Shown here in pieces: positions 62,814-64,000 of a stretch of 64,000 nucleotides of DNA; the stretch's first letter is position 1, and the number at the start of each line of letters is the position of its first letter. Location of the stretch: positions 1-64,000 of the forward strand of contig PLSM01000095.1 in NCBI GenBank assembly GCA_003165075.1, written 5' to 3'. Under the pieces are notes generated by a model. That model made no database searches. It saw only the letters and a list, made by a program, of their open reading frames with translations, and was not told the DNA's origin. Source of the DNA: Acidobacteriaceae bacterium (lineage in GTDB: Bacteria; Acidobacteriota; Terriglobia; Terriglobales; Acidobacteriaceae). Position numbers and translations under genes: made by a program.

Positions 62814-64000
62814 CAAAGAAATCTGGATTACTACTTACGCTCCGCAGTCACTCCGAATGGATCATTCCCACAGCGGCCGTGGCACTCGTGTTTGTAATGT
62901 TGGTTCCGTTGCCGAGCATCATTCTCGACCTCCTGCTGACATTAAATATCACCGCCGCTGTCCTTGTTCTCCTCACTGCAATTCAAGTCCTCCGCCCCGT
63001 TGAGTTTTCTGTATTTCCCAGCCTCATCCTTCTATTGACTTTAATGCGCTTATCGCTCGATCTCGCTGCCACTCGCAGAATCCTGCTTCATGGAAGCGAA
63101 GGTTCGTCGGCTGCCGGACAAGTGATTGAGGCCTTTGGGCAATTTGTCGTTGGCGGAAACTATATCGTTGGTTTTGTCATTTTCATCGCGCTGATCGCAA
63201 TTCAATATCTGGTGGTCAGCCACGGCGCAGTGCGTACCGCCGAGGTCACCGCGCGATTCACTCTGGATGCCATGCCCGGTAAGCAGATGGCCATCGATTC
63301 CGATCTGAACACCGGACTCATCAACGCCGACCAGGCTCGTGCACGTCGCGAACAGGTAAGCCGAGAAGCGGAGTTCTGCGGATCAATGGATGGCGCGGCG
63401 CGCTTCAGCCAACGGGATTCGCTTGCCACAATTCTCATCACTGCGATCAATATCGTCGCTGGATTCTTGATCGGCGTTTTTCAGCTTGGCGTACCTTTCG
63501 ACCAGGCGCTAAAGACCTACACGATCCTCACCGTCGGCAATGGGCTGGTCGCAATCATCCCTTCGCTTCTCGTGTCGGTGGCTGGCGGCATCGTGGTTAC
63601 TCGCGCTGCCTCTGACAATTCTCTTGGCACGGATATTGGCAAACAGGTTTTCCGTACCTCTCGACCGCTCTGGATCGTCGGTGGCTGCCTTCTGGCCCTG
63701 GCCCTCATTCCGGGAATGCCCAAAATATCGTTCGTCGCCCTTGGCGGCCTTGCGATGTTTGCGGCCTGGAAGATGAAACCTTCGGAAATTGCTGCGTCGG
63801 CGGCGGCCGCCAGGGCAACAGCGGAAAAGGGAAGCAAGGCAGGGGCTCCTGCTGTCGATCCGATGGACGCTGTTCTGAAACTCGACGAACTCATGTTGGA
63901 AGTTGGAATTGGACTGGTTCCACTGGTCGACGCAAAGCAGGGAGGTCAGTTGCTTTCTCGTGTCAAGACTCTGCGCAAGAGCCTTGCCCAGAGTCTTGGT
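62810..64000 (+). CDS. flhA: Flagellar export gate protein FlhA (N-terminal part, cut by window end)
   Basis: The first 397 residues are visible. They begin (GTG) MTKKSGLLLTLRSHSEWIIP, then hydrophobic helices, with the FHIPEP family marks SLILLLTLMRLSLDLAATRRIL, FVVGGNYIVGFVIFIALIAIQ, DAMPGKQMAIDSDLN and MDGAARFSQRDSLATILIT. Compared with common family consensus, RLALNVASTR is replaced by RLSLDLAATR. The cytoplasmic substrate-docking domain has just begun at the window edge. Confidence 0.95.
   Translation, partial: MTKKSGLLLTLRSHSEWIIPTAAVALVFVMLVPLPSIILDLLLTLNITAAVLVLLTAIQVLRPVEFSVFPSLILLLTLMRLSLDLAATRRILLHGSEGSSAAGQVIEAFGQFVVGGNYIVGFVIFIALIAIQYLVVSHGAVRTAEVTARFTLDAMPGKQMAIDSDLNTGLINADQARARREQVSREAEFCGSMDGAARFSQRDSLATILITAINIVAGFLIGVFQLGVPFDQALKTYTILTVGNGLVAIIPSLLVSVAGGIVVTRAASDNSLGTDIGKQVFRTSRPLWIVGGCLLALALIPGMPKISFVALGGLAMFAAWKMKPSEIAASAAAARATAEKGSKAGAPAVDPMDAVLKLDELMLEVGIGLVPLVDAKQGGQLLSRVKTLRKSLAQSLG

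Overview
The window looks like chromosomal DNA of an acidobacterium, most probably class Terriglobia. This is inferred from gene style, not from a marker gene: a TonB receptor with an N-terminal carboxypeptidase-regulatory-like domain, an AddA-like helicase-nuclease next to a TIGR03623-type repair nuclease, secreted glycoside hydrolases with LacI and PfkB genes, and a DUF192-PilZ fusion. No rRNA gene is present; the only RNA gene seen is a tRNA-Asp with an encoded CCA end.

Layout. 0-3.6 kb (mainly minus strand): rpsP-khpA-rimM, preceded by an operon-like run of an esterase, a two-helix SLATT-like membrane protein, a lysine/proline-rich small protein and a 36-residue peptide that repeats one of its motifs. 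3.8-13 kb: a Tat-exported protein of unknown fold, a second esterase, DinB, bacterioferritin, a TonB receptor with a Cys/His-rich partner (possibly metal-linked), homoserine dehydrogenase. 13-16.6 kb: a LacI regulator and a GH78-type rhamnosidase whose upstream regions share a candidate operator. 16.8-20.3 kb: pstC-pstA-pstB-phoU without pstS. 20.3-26.7 kb: the overlapping helicase-nuclease pair. 26.7-33.4 kb: a GH43-like protein, a CusF-Sco lipoprotein, a PfkB sugar kinase, a small membrane protein, an ABC exporter and an IclR regulator. 33.7 kb: tRNA-Asp.

33.8-36.7 kb is an accessory, decaying stretch: a MarR-DUF1398-SRPBCC operon with a near-perfect operator palindrome, then remnants of a CHAT-domain protein and of a DUF6580-type membrane protein.

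36.7-64 kb is given to motility and signalling: a GGDEF response regulator, a DUF192-PilZ protein, two divergent stator operons (motAB twice) with sigma-28-like promoters between them, a PilZ protein, an OmpR-type regulator whose phospho-acceptor Asp is Glu, a sigma-54 activator without a DNA-binding domain, a FlrB/FlrC-like kinase-regulator pair, and a long flagellar cluster flgB-flgC-fliE-fliF-fliG-fliH-fliI-fliJ-fliK-flgD-flgE, fliN-fliO-fliP-fliQ-fliR-flhB-flhA, with flhA cut by the window end. fliL, fliM and the filament genes are not here. Hand counts on a few 60-base lines give about 60-63% GC in the first half and about 43-55% in the motility half, so a composition step near the tRNA is worth measuring.
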